A stretch of DNA of 64,000 nucleotides from Harmonia axyridis (lineage: Eukaryota; Arthropoda; Insecta; Coleoptera; Coccinellidae): the NCBI RefSeq assembly GCF_914767665.1, contig NC_059507.1, forward strand, positions 3,968,001-4,032,000, read 5' to 3'. Each line of letters starts with the position of its first letter. Position 1 is the first letter of the stretch. This document shows positions 1-10,874 of the stretch, one piece after another. The position numbers and the translations under genes are program-made. The notes under the pieces are model-generated. The model searched no databases. It was not told the origin of the DNA and worked only from the letters and a program-made list of their open reading frames with translations.

Positions 1-1519
1 TGAATTTGTTCAGATAGATATTTTAATATCTAGAGAAGGGAAATAATCGAACCTCACAAGCTTGGTTTACAATCATCTCCATAAGCTTTTGAAAAATTGT
101 GATAATTGACATTGTATTCAATGGATTTGGTACTCACTTGACGAAAATTCATTAGAAATTGAATAAAACGAAGTAATTTCCATAAATATTTTCATTTTGG
201 CGACAATTGTCTCGCCAACACTTTGGCTTCTTTAGGTAACATTTCGATTAATACAAAAACAGAGCTTGTAGAAAAAGTTACATATATAGGTGACAAAAAT
301 TTGAACATCATCCAAAAAAACGTGAAAAGTTTGAAGAACATAATAAATTTTTCGAGGATATTGGACCTGGCGAAACAATTGTCGCAAACTTTAAATATTC
401 GTGAAAATCACCTACTTTGTTTCATTATATTTGAATGACATTGTGTTTAAAGTATGAAACCATATTTTCACGGCATAACACACTGAAAATTGATCGAAAA
501 GGATTGGTTTGGTTCATGCGAAATTTTGCAATTCAAACAAGCACGCAAAACTTCCTGACAGCTCATTTCCTATTTTTCTGCGATCGATAAGTCACACCCC
601 ATTACTAAACAAATATGATTAAAAAAAAATCAAGAACTAAATTATTTCATCACTTACCTCTGGTGCGAATCAATTATCCACCCATAAAACAAACAATTTT
701 CCACAACGTCAACCACAGAGCAAATTTAATAAAACACTATATTAGGGGGTCACCAGACCGAGAATCAAACCGCGATTCAAAACGAGTACCCAGCAGCTAC
801 AATTGAAGAAGCAATTAGAAAATGTGATGACGCGCGTCTAGAAGAAGTCCAAACAGTTGTGCGAGCAGAAAATCCGCGACTCGAGGCGATGTGCTTTTCT
901 TCTTGGAGAGAAAGCAGACATATGAATCTTCTCGGAAGTAGTGAAATGTCTCGCTGACCGTGCTGTACTAGGTCTGATGAACAACAAGATGCCCGAAGAT
1001 GGGAGGTAATGTTTTATACTATCAATGACCCAATTTGGGATGGTAGGTGCTTTTGGGCTGTCACTACCTACCTGCCCGATGATGTATTCGGTTTTTTGGG
1101 GTACGTATAAGATTCACTGTCGATGGAATGTTGTTTCTATCTGATCTATTCACTTCGAGGACCGTCTGGGCGACCTGTCTAGCTCGCGTATGCATAATTT
1201 TTGGAAATACTTTCGGTTTCGTTCATGTTATGATTTAATTCGTTATGATAATTATTTAATTAGGGATGGAAGATAAGAGACACGAAGTTCTATCTGTAAC
1301 AGAATTATAGAAGGCAGATTTGTTTAATCTTCAAAAATACAAGTTTACCCCGATCATGTGATAGGCATTTATCTATATTTATAGAGGGTTATTCATTTTG
1401 TGCTTCTGAAAGTAAATGAAACAAACTTTCATTTAGAATATCGATCAAAATTTGATTTGGACCTTGCTATTATGCATGGAATACAACATCATTTGAATGT
1501 CCTCCGCATGATCTCTTAT
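1..1519. other. AT-rich sequence without a recognised gene
   Basis: I see no recognisable gene. An open stretch at about 199-438 on the plus strand reads as a helical, Lys/Asn/Leu-rich segment with no start codon, no clear splice site and no family I know. The segment at about 745-900 also stays open and reads like a repeat-derived coding fragment (it contains EEAIRKCDDARLEEVQ), but I cannot name the family. The stretch abuts a decayed Tc1/mariner copy on its right. Confidence 0.4.
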
Positions 1520-2555
1520 GATCTCTATAGAACTTTAAATTGCAATAAAACAACGATGGATTATTCGATTGACATGAATTTCATTATCCGCAAGATAATA
1601 TTGTGGCATTACATTTTAAATATGATTTCTGGCATATGACCGCCACGGCTGGCTCGGATGTAGTCCAACCTGGACGTCCAATTTTCGATGACTTTTTCCA
1701 ACATTTGTGGCCGTATATCGGCAATAACACGGCGAATGTTGTCTTCCAAATAGTCAAGGGTTTGTGGCTTATTCGCATAGGCCAATGACTTCACATAGCC
1801 CCACAGAAAGTAATCTAGTGGTGTTGAATCACAAGATCTTGAAGGCTAATTCATAGGTCCAAAACGTGAAATTTGGCGGTCACCAAACGTGTCTATCAAT
1901 AAATCGATTGTGGCACGAGCTGTGTGAAATGTTGCGCCGTCTTGTTGGAACCACAGCTGCTGGACATCATGGTTGTTCAATTCAGGAATGAAAAACTTAG
2001 TAATGATGGCTCTATACCGATCACCATTGACTGCAACGTTCTGGCCATCATCGTTTTCGAAGAAGTACGGACCAATGATTCCACCAGCCCATAAAGCGCA
2101 CCAGTCAGTTTTTCTTGATGTAACGGTGTTTCGCATTACACTTGAGGATTAGCTTCACTCCAAATGTGGCAGTTTTGTTTGTTGACGTAGCCATTCAAAT
2201 CGCTAAACAAAATAAAATGGACGTAGTGCGCGATGGGATGAGTAAAATGGTCATCCAAATGTTGTTGTTCAAGCATCAAATAAGAATAGGTTCTATGCAC
2301 TCCATGCTTAACTGGCTTTAGTTCTTGTGTCAACTGAAACTTATGAAGATGGAGATGCAAAATCCGCCATAAGATGCCGTAAGAGAGGCCCAAAGTTGTG
2401 CGCGCCGAGGAATTAATAAATTTGGTACTTCTTCAACACTTCCTCTTACAGTTGCATTTTCAATGATGTAGGGGCCTTAAGATATGAGTAACAGATCCAG
2501 TTTCTTCGAGTTCTTTCACTGTCTTACTAATTGTACGCTGGGAAGGACGATTATG
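1520..2555 (-). mobile_element. Decayed Tc1/mariner copy with DD41D-type spacing (copy A)
   Basis: The minus strand encodes, in several frames, the same transposase found in five other places in this window. Recognisable motifs are LNGYVNKQNC, FQQDGAT and TPLDYFLWGYV. This copy keeps more of the region before the catalytic core than the others do (LSYGILWRILHLHLHKFQLT, about 2325-2393). It is broken by frameshifts and has lost the EAHFW residues after the first catalytic Asp. The poly-T terminal repeat seen in the other copies is missing at the left edge, and the right edge is truncated near 2555. It is dead and non-functional. Confidence 0.85.
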
Positions 2556-3012
2556 TTGACAATAATCTGCCCATAATGCACAAACTACAGAATCATTTAT
2601 TTGTTTTCTTATCAGCTTCAGGCGTCAAGTCAGTGCTTCTTCTATATTTTTGGTTCACTATATTTTCAGTGATAAATTGTCCCATTAAAAAGCGACATTT
2701 TTTCTCTGTCTTAGGTTAGGTTAGGCCTATTATCAGTATTGTTTCTGGTGTCATGGAAACCTTTTACTCCCAGTGAAATTAATGAATATTTAATGTAAAA
2801 AATAATTGATAATTTATTTCGAAGTTCCCCTAATGAATTCGCTGCCATAAGGAACGACGATATATCAAAATACGCTATTAATTATTTTCGTGTCAAATAA
2901 AATACATTATACGGAGTTCAATAAGAGTAGAAACAATTACCGAAAGTAGACATTTAATCTAGAAGAAAGACCATTCTTCAATATTGGGGTGTTCATACCC
3001 CTAAAGTAAACA
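2556..3012. other. Upstream region of the ionotropic receptor gene
   Basis: This 450-bp AT-rich gap lies between transposon copy A and the receptor start codon. I see no convincing TATA box or additional exon. Confidence 0.4.
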
Positions 3013-4767
3013 ATGATAAATATTTGCTTTCCCCCTTCTTACATATGTAATTTTCATTGGGTTCTGTTTGAAATGTATGTCAATGTTTTTGGAACACAAA
3101 ACCAGTTGTCACTTGTGTTGATTCTCAACACTCTTATAGTAAATAAAACGAAAAATGTAGTATTGGTGAATATTTCCTTAAGATATCAGTTAAATTTTCC
3201 TGTATACATAAGTGAAGTTGACAGAGGAATGCAGGTTGATACTTACCGGTTGGTAAAACCAGAGGTTTATGTTTTGAATCTAACCAGCACTACTTTAGAA
3301 ATAGTTCTGAGGACACTTGGAGGAAGTTTAACTTATAATCCCAACGCCAAATTCATTATATTGACAGATAATAGATCCAACAACTACGCCGACATACTAA
3401 CCAGGTATTTCGTAACGTATGTGGATGTTATAACAGAAGAACAATGTTGTGAAGATTGCACTTCTGACTCTAAGAACTCAAGACAACATCTTATGTATAA
3501 TATTGATAATTTGATGGTCTCTGATAGTGTGCAACATTATCTACAAAAATGGAGGCAGGAAGGATTCACAATATGTTTCATCGATGAAAGTGTACCTCCT
3601 TATTCCTTATACACAGTGTGTCCGAATTGCACCAAAAATAGTGGCTTAGGATTCGATGTTGCTGATATGGCCCTTGAAAAATATAACATCTCCAGAATTG
3701 ACCGCAAAGTGTCTGCAGAAGATCTTTCCCTAGAAGTTGTTGAGGATTGGCTAGCAAATGACTATTGTGATTTAGTACTCTCACCCATACTTGGCGATGA
3801 TGGTTTGCTGGACTTCATATTTCCTATAAACGATGATGAACTTGTTTGGTTTGTGCCAAGTCCTTCGAAAGTTCCCAAATGGAAATACTTAATTAGAGTA
3901 TTCTCACTAAGGATATGGCTGACTTGGTTATTAACAATATCAATAACTGCTTTACTTTCTTATATAGGTAGAAGAGCTAAAGTTAATAAACAAAAACGTT
4001 GTTACAGCATAGAAGAAGTTAAGACTATGTGGACTTATAATATCCGGAATATCATCTTCACTATTCAATTATTCCTAGAGCAAGGAAGCGTAAAAAGTGT
4101 TGAATACTTAGCTCAGAAATCACTGATGGTAACAATTTTACTCACCACGCTAGCCTTCAATATGATTTACAAAACAGGATTCACAAGTTTGCTTCTAGGT
4201 CCTGAGTTTTTCGAAGATAGTATCAATAGCTTGGAAGATATAGTGGACCATAAGCTATATGTTTCTTTTGCAGAATGGAGATTACCTGCTTTCGAAGGTA
4301 CATCCGCCAAAGTCAGAGATTACTTTAAGGTACACAATACAGAATGTGAAACTATTAGTTATTGCGTGAACAGAATGAAAACACGCAAGGATTTGGCTCT
4401 ACTGATGTCGATTGAGAATTTGAAGTATGACTTTGAGGAATACCTTGACGAAAAAGGTCACAATATTATTCAACCGATATATCCACGTTTCTTGAAGCCG
4501 TTATATGGAAGTTATATACAGAAAGGCAATCCCTTTGCTGATATAATGATTAAATTTAATAATCGTTTGAGAGACCATGGTTTTGTTGCCTACATCTTAT
4601 CGAAATATAACAAAAAACACAAAGCTATCGATTTAGCTGAACATGGGAAGTTGACAATGGATCATCTAAAAGGACCGATAGTCATTCTTGTGAGCGGAGT
4701 TCTTCTTAGCTTCTTCACAATTGGTCTTGAGATCATTATTTTTCATAGATGGAAGTTATCAACGTAA
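3013..4767 (+). CDS. Divergent ionotropic receptor (IR family), intronless
   Basis: This 584-aa single-exon protein has the ionotropic-receptor layout. A divergent N-terminal region is followed by a two-lobed ligand-binding domain (S1 about 175-290, beginning near FTICFIDESVPPYSLY; S2 about 405-550). There are three membrane segments: about 300-317, 368-392 (MVTILLTTLAFNMIYKTGF) and 554-577. The pore segment LFLEQGSVKS just before the second membrane segment is typical of insect IRs. Known IRs are ligand-gated cation channels of chemosensory neurons. Lack of introns and a divergent S1 suggest a lineage-specific tuning receptor rather than a conserved co-receptor such as Ir25a or Ir8a. I use the first in-frame ATG; Met21 or a missed 5' exon are alternatives, because no clear signal peptide begins at residue 1. 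A poly(A) signal follows at 4883-4888. Confidence 0.88.
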   Translation: MINICFPPSYICNFHWVLFEMYVNVFGTQNQLSLVLILNTLIVNKTKNVVLVNISLRYQLNFPVYISEVDRGMQVDTYRLVKPEVYVLNLTSTTLEIVLRTLGGSLTYNPNAKFIILTDNRSNNYADILTRYFVTYVDVITEEQCCEDCTSDSKNSRQHLMYNIDNLMVSDSVQHYLQKWRQEGFTICFIDESVPPYSLYTVCPNCTKNSGLGFDVADMALEKYNISRIDRKVSAEDLSLEVVEDWLANDYCDLVLSPILGDDGLLDFIFPINDDELVWFVPSPSKVPKWKYLIRVFSLRIWLTWLLTISITALLSYIGRRAKVNKQKRCYSIEEVKTMWTYNIRNIIFTIQLFLEQGSVKSVEYLAQKSLMVTILLTTLAFNMIYKTGFTSLLLGPEFFEDSINSLEDIVDHKLYVSFAEWRLPAFEGTSAKVRDYFKVHNTECETISYCVNRMKTRKDLALLMSIENLKYDFEEYLDEKGHNIIQPIYPRFLKPLYGSYIQKGNPFADIMIKFNNRLRDHGFVAYILSKYNKKHKAIDLAEHGKLTMDHLKGPIVILVSGVLLSFFTIGLEIIIFHRWKLST

Positions 4768-4882
4768 GGTAGAGTTTGCTTCAATATATTTTTTGTATTA
4801 TGAAAACATACATTATTTCACTGTACATTACTTTTACATACATTATATTTTACTTACATTAAATGACCCTCGTTGATTATAC

Positions 4883-4888
4883 AATAAA
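4883..4888 (+). terminator. Poly(A) signal of the ionotropic receptor gene
   Basis: An AATAAA hexamer lies 115 bp after the receptor stop codon in AT-rich sequence. It is the most likely 3' processing signal. Confidence 0.5.
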
Positions 4889-5055
4889 TGTATTTGTATC
4901 TTTTCATCTGATTCGAATTTGAAAAAATGGCGAATGAGAGGAGTATTTTATTTTGTGAGAGAATCTATGATTGAACGTCACGTACCTACAACATTAAGAC
5001 TAACCCTGAATATATCTAAATAATTCTAGAGAAGTATGACTATCATATTATATTA

Positions 5056-5819
5056 TTAGGCCAATTGAAAAGTTCACAAAATAATTTTGAATGGCCGTAA
5101 AGTGAAGTTGATCGAGCAGTGTTTGAAGCTGTTTAAGTGCAATAAGCCTAAATTTTTGCGTCGATATGTGACAATGGATGAAACATGGCTCCATTATTTC
5201 ACTCCGGAGTCCAATCGACAGTCAGTTGAGTGGACTGCACAAGATGAACCGAATCCAAAGCGAGGAAAAACTCAACAGTCAGCTGGCAAGGTTATGGCAT
5301 CAGTATTCTGGGATGCGCAAGGTATAATATTCCTTGATTAGCTCCAAAACGGCCAGACCATCAACAGCGATTATTATATAGCGTTATTGGATCGTTTAAA
5401 GGATGAAATCGTTAAAAAACGGTCCCATTTGAAGAAAAAAGGTGGTGTTACATCAAGACAATGCGCCGTGTGACAAATCAACGAAAACAATGGCAAAATT
5501 GCATGAATTGGGGTTCGAATTGCTTCTGCATCCACCGTATTCGCCAGATCTGGCCCCCAGCGAGTTTTTCCTGTTCTCAGACCTCAAAAGAATGCTCCCT
5601 GGAAAGAAATTTAGCGCTAATGAAGAAGTATTCGCCGACACTGAGGCCTATTTTGAAGCGAAAGACAAATCGTACAAAAAAAAATGGTATGGAAAAGTTG
5701 AAAAATCGTTATAATCGCTGGATCGCCCTTGAAGGCCACTATGTTGAATAATAAAGTTGAATTTTGCCAAAAAAAATTTGTTTTACTATGATAGACCAGG
5801 GACTTTTCTATTGGCCTGT
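5056..5819 (+). mobile_element. Internally deleted irritans-type mariner element
   Basis: This 764-bp element is flanked by TA. Its inverted ends read AGGCCAATTGAAAAGT on the left and AGGCCAATAGAAAAGT on the right, each after two variable bases. The interior encodes the C-terminal two-thirds of a Himar1-like mariner transposase: VTMDETWLHYFTPESNRQS, HQDNAPC, YSPDLAPSEFFLF. The N-terminal DNA-binding half is gone. A TAG at 5339-5341 and frameshifts near 5450 and 5690 break the frame. The third catalytic residue, Asp in mariners, reads Glu (APSE), and HQDNAPCH has become HQDNAPCD. It cannot encode active transposase but still has ends a related enzyme could recognise. Confidence 0.9.
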
Positions 5820-6639
5820 TATTATATTACTATTATTGTGAGTCAATGAAACTGGACGTGAAAATTCTCAGATTTTTTCATCTTTGTTCAGTATTACCAA
5901 CTTGAGAAAATTTCGTCAACCTTAATGTTTAAGTTATCTCACAGATCTCAGTGAGTGATTGCCCTGATTTTATCTCCTAACTTCACGCGGAAATGAACGT
6001 CTTCTATTTTCTTGAGGAATTCACCTACTAATCAAAGACTTTCATCGTATCAAAGATCTGATCACTGACCGATTACAACAATATGTACACGATAAAACCT
6101 TCTTTTCGAAATCAAGGACCATTTCAACATTTCTCGAGTTCATTTCCCCAATGTTTACATTATGGGCGGTAATGGACAGTTTCTCTTTGTCATTATTTGC
6201 TTATTCCGTTGACAAACACTTTCTCAATCATTTGAAATTAACTTACAATACTCGAATTGGGTATCATCTATTGAACTTACCATTCCTGCAGTACGTTGTG
6301 AATTTTTTAAATCGAGTCTAGATATATATATGATGGAATTAGTATTCACATCCTTGGATGGAATTTATCGAAGGCGGCTTTCCTGAATAAGTGAAATTAC
6401 ATTTTGGAGCCAGTATAGGAGAATGCATGCAAAATTCGTAACGTATGTATTTGTAATGAACAGCGAAGGTAAAAGCATTATGATTTCAAATGGAGAGTGC
6501 GATACTTCGTCTGAATATTTCACGATGGTTTAAGAATTTAACGTTGCGAATTCATTACACAGGAAAACGAAATGAAAAAAAAAATTGGTGCCGGAAATTC
6601 AACAACTGTTACTAAAACTGCCAACAGACTTTCATTTCA
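5820..6639. other. AT-rich intergenic sequence, nothing recognised
   Basis: No open frame with coding character, RNA gene or clear repeat end is visible. The 5' part of the neighbouring Helitron fragment may extend into this stretch, but I cannot place a 5' TC terminus. Confidence 0.4.
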
Positions 6640-7281
6640 GCTTTGGTTTTTGAGACTGATTCATTTTAGTTTTGATCCAAGCCAAATATATCTTAATATA
6701 TATATTTCTTGTGTGCGTGTGTATGTGACTGAACTCCTCCTAAACGACTGGACCAATTTTGATGAAATTTTTTGTGTGTGTTCGTGGAGATTCGAGAATG
6801 GTTTAGATTTACAGTTTGGTCTACTGGAAAATGTTTTTTCAATTAATTTCTTATTTATGAGGAGTTGTTGATTTTGGAATGTCAAACGATGACATTTTGT
6901 GGCTTAGACATAGAAAATCCGTGTTTTTCTCACGGCCAATTGTACGTTGCGTGTTCCAGAGTTGGAAAACCATCGAGTTTGTTTGTTTATACTCCTCATG
7001 GACTAACTAAAAATATTGTACATCCAATGGCATTACGATAAATTAAGTTTTTGTAAATTAAAAAAAATAAATATATATGTTATAAAATGTTTTGAGTGCA
7101 AGCTTTTTCACCTTTCATTAAAATGAGTTAAAGTTTTCATTTACGATGCTGTTATTTATTTAACAAAGTAATAACTTTTCAATAATAATTTTCATCAAAG
7201 CGGTCCAGATTGTTTCAGCTCATTAAAAAAAGTATGAAATTAAAGACGTGTGTACAGGACAACGTCTGTCGGGTCCGCTAG
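6640..7281 (+). mobile_element. 3' end of a Helitron with the helicase C-terminus
   Basis: Positions 6928-7041 encode the closing residues of a Rep/Helicase protein: HGQLYVACSRVGKPSSLFVY is visible, ending at TAA 7039-7041. The motif HGQLYVA.SRVG is typical of the Pif1-like helicase of Helitrons. About 240 bp downstream the sequence ends in a small GC-rich potential hairpin (GGAC...GGTCC) followed by CTAG at 7278-7281 and a host T. This fits the CTRR terminus of Helitrons and insertion between A and T. The upstream helicase and Rep domains are absent, so this is a 5'-truncated, inactive copy. Confidence 0.82.
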
Positions 7282-7905
7282 TAGATATATACAGTGTGAT
7301 TCACCGCGATGGCCCATTCGACGTTAATGAAAAATCAATTATAATTTTGAGCTGTAAATTTGCATTTTTTGGTTTGAGTTATTTATCTTCCTCTCGAAAA
7401 TATTGTCAGATCGCTACAACTCTTCTTTTCTTAAATGGCACACCCAGTATATTATTGCATCATTAGATAGCTTATTTGATGACTCAACTCAACAGTTCAT
7501 GAGTTGATGGGATTCTTATAAAAAAAAATGCTGGTGACGAGGACTAACTTTTTCTTTTTTAAATTTCTATAGAAAAAGTTTTTAATTTTCGAATGAGACT
7601 ATTTGCGGTTCGGACCAAAACTATACAGGGTGTTCACGCGAGAAGATTATGAACTTGGACAACTCAAATTCAACGAAACTCTAGAGTTTCGAATCACATC
7701 TTATATTTCTTCCAGTTCCGGTTCGAAAAAGTTGATACCTATAAAAAATTGAACCATGATATTATGAATCATTTAATATTCAAAATCATACAAAACATTA
7801 GGAGATAACAGTTCATTCGAAATTCCTCTAAGTAATACTGATCCAAATTAAATTAATTTCTGAATTCTTAGTTCAGTAGGCCATTTGGTACATTCGAGGT
7901 TAGGT
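7282..7905. other. Intergenic sequence with a CAGGGTG-type repeat remnant
   Basis: No gene is visible. The stretch from about 7622 contains ACAGGGTGTTCACG and resembles other CAGGGTG-headed repeats scattered in this window (near 24905, 44392, 49713 and 51960). Confidence 0.4.
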
Positions 7906-8521
7906 TTACTTATTACAAGTGTACTTAGTTACTTTTTTATAGGTTTCAGATGGGGTATCTACTTTACTTTGGTCTAAACCAGGTATTACGGAAACGCTTG
8001 GTTTAGTTTGAGTTGAATCTTGCATCGTATTCACTCTGAAACAAAACAAAAAAGAAATCTATTGAATATTTTCGTAACATAACAAGAGATGGCTTTGGCA
8101 AATTAATTTTTTCATAAAATCGATGACTAGTAAGGTACATCGCAATTCAAAGTACTATACTAAAGGTTATCCTAGACATGTTTACAATATTCCATATATT
8201 ATACATATTGATCAAAATTAATTCCAGAGAAATTTATCCTCAATTTCAGATACAGCCATCAATAAAAATACGTTAGCAAAAAAGATCATCAGACAAAACC
8301 ACCTCATGCCAATTTTCAGAACTGAATTCCATTTGGTTCTTCACAAAGGCATAATGAACAACATTTCTTGAATGATCTTCTATGATTTCTAGATCTTAGG
8401 TAGATGCATTAATTGAGTAGACTTAAAAAGTTTCATTATTAACCTTTGAAGTATTCTAATGAATGAAATAATGTGCTTACCCATAAGACGATTTCACTTT
8501 ATTCCTGAAAAACTTACACAT
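7906..8521 (-). CDS. Possible small two-exon gene encoding a 56-aa protein
   Basis: The proposed exons are 8481-8521 (13 codons plus 2 nt, ATG at 8521-8519) and 7906-8035 (stop at 7908-7906). The donor reads GG|GTAAGC and the acceptor TTTGTTTCAG|A. Phases match, giving 56 residues: a basic start (MCKFFRNKVKSSYG) and a Ser/Thr/Lys-rich tail ending in YKKVTKYTCNK. In-frame stops lie directly upstream of the ATG, consistent with a true start. There is no signal peptide or membrane segment and I recognise no family. The split into two short exons makes it invisible to ORF scans. Chance matching cannot be excluded at this length, so transcript data would decide it. Confidence 0.38.
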
Positions 8522-9224
8522 CTCTGCAACTCGTAGTAGATTTTATCAGAAAAAAAAACTGTCTAACGCAACTCCTCACTAGCTAGCCGAGAAGTGCAAA
8601 CTTAATAATTACCTTCAGATAAAGGTGCTACAGATAAGAATTTCTGTTTGACCAAACATACACATTCATTAAATATACGAAATCTTTATTGTTGCAGTTT
8701 CCTCTTCTATGGAAGAATACCTTCTCTCTCTCTGTTCCACCTATGCATTTCAAATGATTATTCATATCTCAGAAGTGTTGATTTCGTGATGCGTGATTCA
8801 CATTTCACAGATGGCCAATTTACGCAAGTTATTTCTATTGAAATGATTAAGGCTTTTTTTGATGGGAACAAAGAGATTCCAGGAAAATCTGACGTGTTTT
8901 TAGGAACTTTTACTTTCCCATGTACCTACAACATGAATTCAAACTGAAATTCACAAGTAATTCTCAAATTATGTCTTTGGAAAACGACACAGACAGAATC
9001 CCGATCTTCACACAAAGGATCAGGCAGTAGCCTAATGGAAAAATTGTCAACTGTTGATATTTCTGAATTTTTCGTATTACGTTGAATATGACTTCCTGAC
9101 CAAGAGAGTTTGTGGGTCCAACCCAGTACTAGTTTTCGAGATACAGGGAGCCAAAGGTGAAAAATTGCATTTCTTTAAAGTAAAAAACTTTTTTGTCATA
9201 ACCCTTAGCTCAAGTACACTACTA
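8522..9224. other. Intergenic sequence, no supported gene
   Basis: Short open frames exist but none has splice sites or domain character. A repeat remnant with TTTTCGAGATACAGGG lies near 9135-9155. Confidence 0.35.
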
Positions 9225-10047
9225 ACAGGTGTTTTTTTTTAGATATATAACTTTAAGTTGGCATTACTGTTCAAGATAGCGACCGATTTAACAGCTGTCA
9301 AGTGATTCATTCTCAGTTTGGTTTCGCAATTCATCATGAATAGACTCACGCCTGAACAACGCTTGCAAATAGTGCAATTTGGCCCAAAATTAGATTGCCG
9401 TTGTTCCCGATTTTCATAAGCGAATTTTGTTTAGCGATGAAGCACACTTCTGGTTGAATGGCTACGTCAACAAACAAAATTGCCGCATTTGGAGTGAAGC
9501 TAATCCTCAAGTGTATGTCGAAACACCGTTACATCCAGAAAAACTGATTGTTTGGTGCGCTTTATGGGCTAGTGGAATCATTGGTCCGTACTCCTTCAAA
9601 AACGATGATGGCCAGAACGTTACAGTCAATGGTGATCGGTATAGAGCCATGATTACTAACTTTTTCATTCCTGAATTGAACAACCATGATGTCCAGGAGC
9701 TGTGGTTCCAACAAGACGGCGCAACATGTCACACAGCTCGTGCCACAATCGATTCATTGAAAGACACGTTTGGTGATCGCCTAATTTCACGTTTTGGACC
9801 TGTGAATTGGCCTCCAAGATCTTGTGATTCAACACCGCTAGATAACTTTCTGTAGGGCTATGTAAAGTCATTGGTCTATGCGGATAAGCCACAAACCCTT
9901 GACCATTTGGAAGACAACATTCGCCGTGTTATTGCCGATATACGGCCACAAATGTTAGAAAAAGTCATCGAAAATTCATGTCAATCGAATAATCCATCGT
10001 TGTTTTATTGCAATTTAAAGTTCTATAGCTCTAAAAAAAACACCCTT
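9225..10047 (+). mobile_element. Non-autonomous DD41D-type Tc1/mariner element (copy B)
   Basis: The element is flanked by TA on both sides (9223-9224 and 10048-10049), with poly-T terminal repeats of the form NNGGGTGTTTTTTTT (here the left end begins ACAGGTG). It encodes the catalytic core of the transposase: FSDEAHFWLNGYVNKQNC, FQQDGATCHTAR, TPLDNFL. There are 41 residues between the second and third Asp, hence DD41D spacing. The DNA-binding N-terminus is deleted after about 15 codons, and a TAG interrupts the GYVKS region at 9854-9856. A second deletion of about 100 bp near the right end is bounded by an AAAATT direct repeat that flanks the missing DNA in copy C. Confidence 0.9.
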
Positions 10048-10301
10048 TATGATGTCAAACAGTATTGGCTTTGTTATGACCAGTTTTTGAGATGCACAAG
10101 ATAATATAATATTAAAAAGGGCCCCTCCTAGCTGTGCTAGTGAAAATAATAAACTATACTTTTCAACAAGAATAAATAACTCATTTCACCATAAAAATAT
10201 ATATACACAATAAAAATATACAAACATTCGAGTTGAAATTATGTTCTATATAAAATTCAGAATACTGAATTCCGAACGATAAAATATCAATAATGAAATT
10301 T
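10048..10301. other. 3' flank of the small chitin-binding gene
   Basis: AT-rich sequence with no gene. It should hold the 3' UTR of the minus-strand gene that ends at 10302, but no perfect AATAAA is visible on that strand. Confidence 0.4.
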
Positions 10302-10874
10302 TCATTCCTTATTTTTTTCCATCTCATATTTTTCTGTCGCCTTAGTGGGATTATTCATTCTTGCAACACTCCTTTTTTTATAACGACACTTTCTCAGAAC
10401 TGGGTCGAAATAGGTTCCTTTCAAACATTTGACTTCAACGCAATCTACCTCTCCGTTTCTCTTCTTATGACAAACCACAAAACGTTCATTGTTCTGAGGG
10501 TGGGGAAATACGCCATCAGTTATTGCAATGAATTTCCTTTCGTTTCTTTTTCTGCCATGTCTGAACGGAATCTTCAGAAGACATTGCCGGTTGTTCAAGG
10601 CCATGAAATTGACTTTGTTAGGGAATCTGTACAGGGGCCGCTCTGAAGCATCAGTGTTCAAATTTACGTGAACTGGAGTATCAGTTGACGTCACTGGAAT
10701 TTGGATGGTTCTCGAACCAACCTTGACTTTTTGATCAGCACCAGTACCAAGATCTTTTGTGTACCAGACAGGATACCAAATTGATTGGGTTTCACACTCA
10801 GCTTCATCCAGACAGAGGAAAATAATAATGGCAGTTGATAAATAAAATATCACTTTGTTCATGTAACCCTTCAT
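10302..10874 (-). CDS. Secreted one-domain chitin-binding-like protein
   Basis: I start this gene at the ATG at 10874-10872, giving 190 residues. It opens with a strong signal peptide (MKGYMNKVIFYLSTAIIIFL, cleavage plausible near AEC|E). The frame stays open another 36 codons upstream, but those residues would bury the signal peptide; Met at 10862 is a second option. After an unrecognised stretch of about 100 residues comes one peritrophin-A-like module (DGVFPHPQNNERFVVCHKKR ... CLKGTYFDPVLRKC). It keeps the G.F.P start and the C.xGxxFDP...C end but lacks the first two of the usual six Cys. The tail is basic (KKRS). It is the outlier of the local chitin-binding cluster: one exon and no Thr-rich linkers. 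Chitin binding is inferred and may be weak with four Cys or fewer. Confidence 0.75.
   Translation of the reverse strand: MKGYMNKVIFYLSTAIIIFLCLDEAECETQSIWYPVWYTKDLGTGADQKVKVGSRTIQIPVTSTDTPVHVNLNTDASERPLYRFPNKVNFMALNNRQCLLKIPFRHGRKRNERKFIAITDGVFPHPQNNERFVVCHKKRNGEVDCVEVKCLKGTYFDPVLRKCRYKKRSVARMNNPTKATEKYEMEKNKE

Noticed and set aside
223..438. 71-codon open frame near the left edge
   Set aside because: It begins at TTG, has no acceptor site nearby and matches nothing I recognise; it might be an exon of a gene to the left but evidence is too thin.
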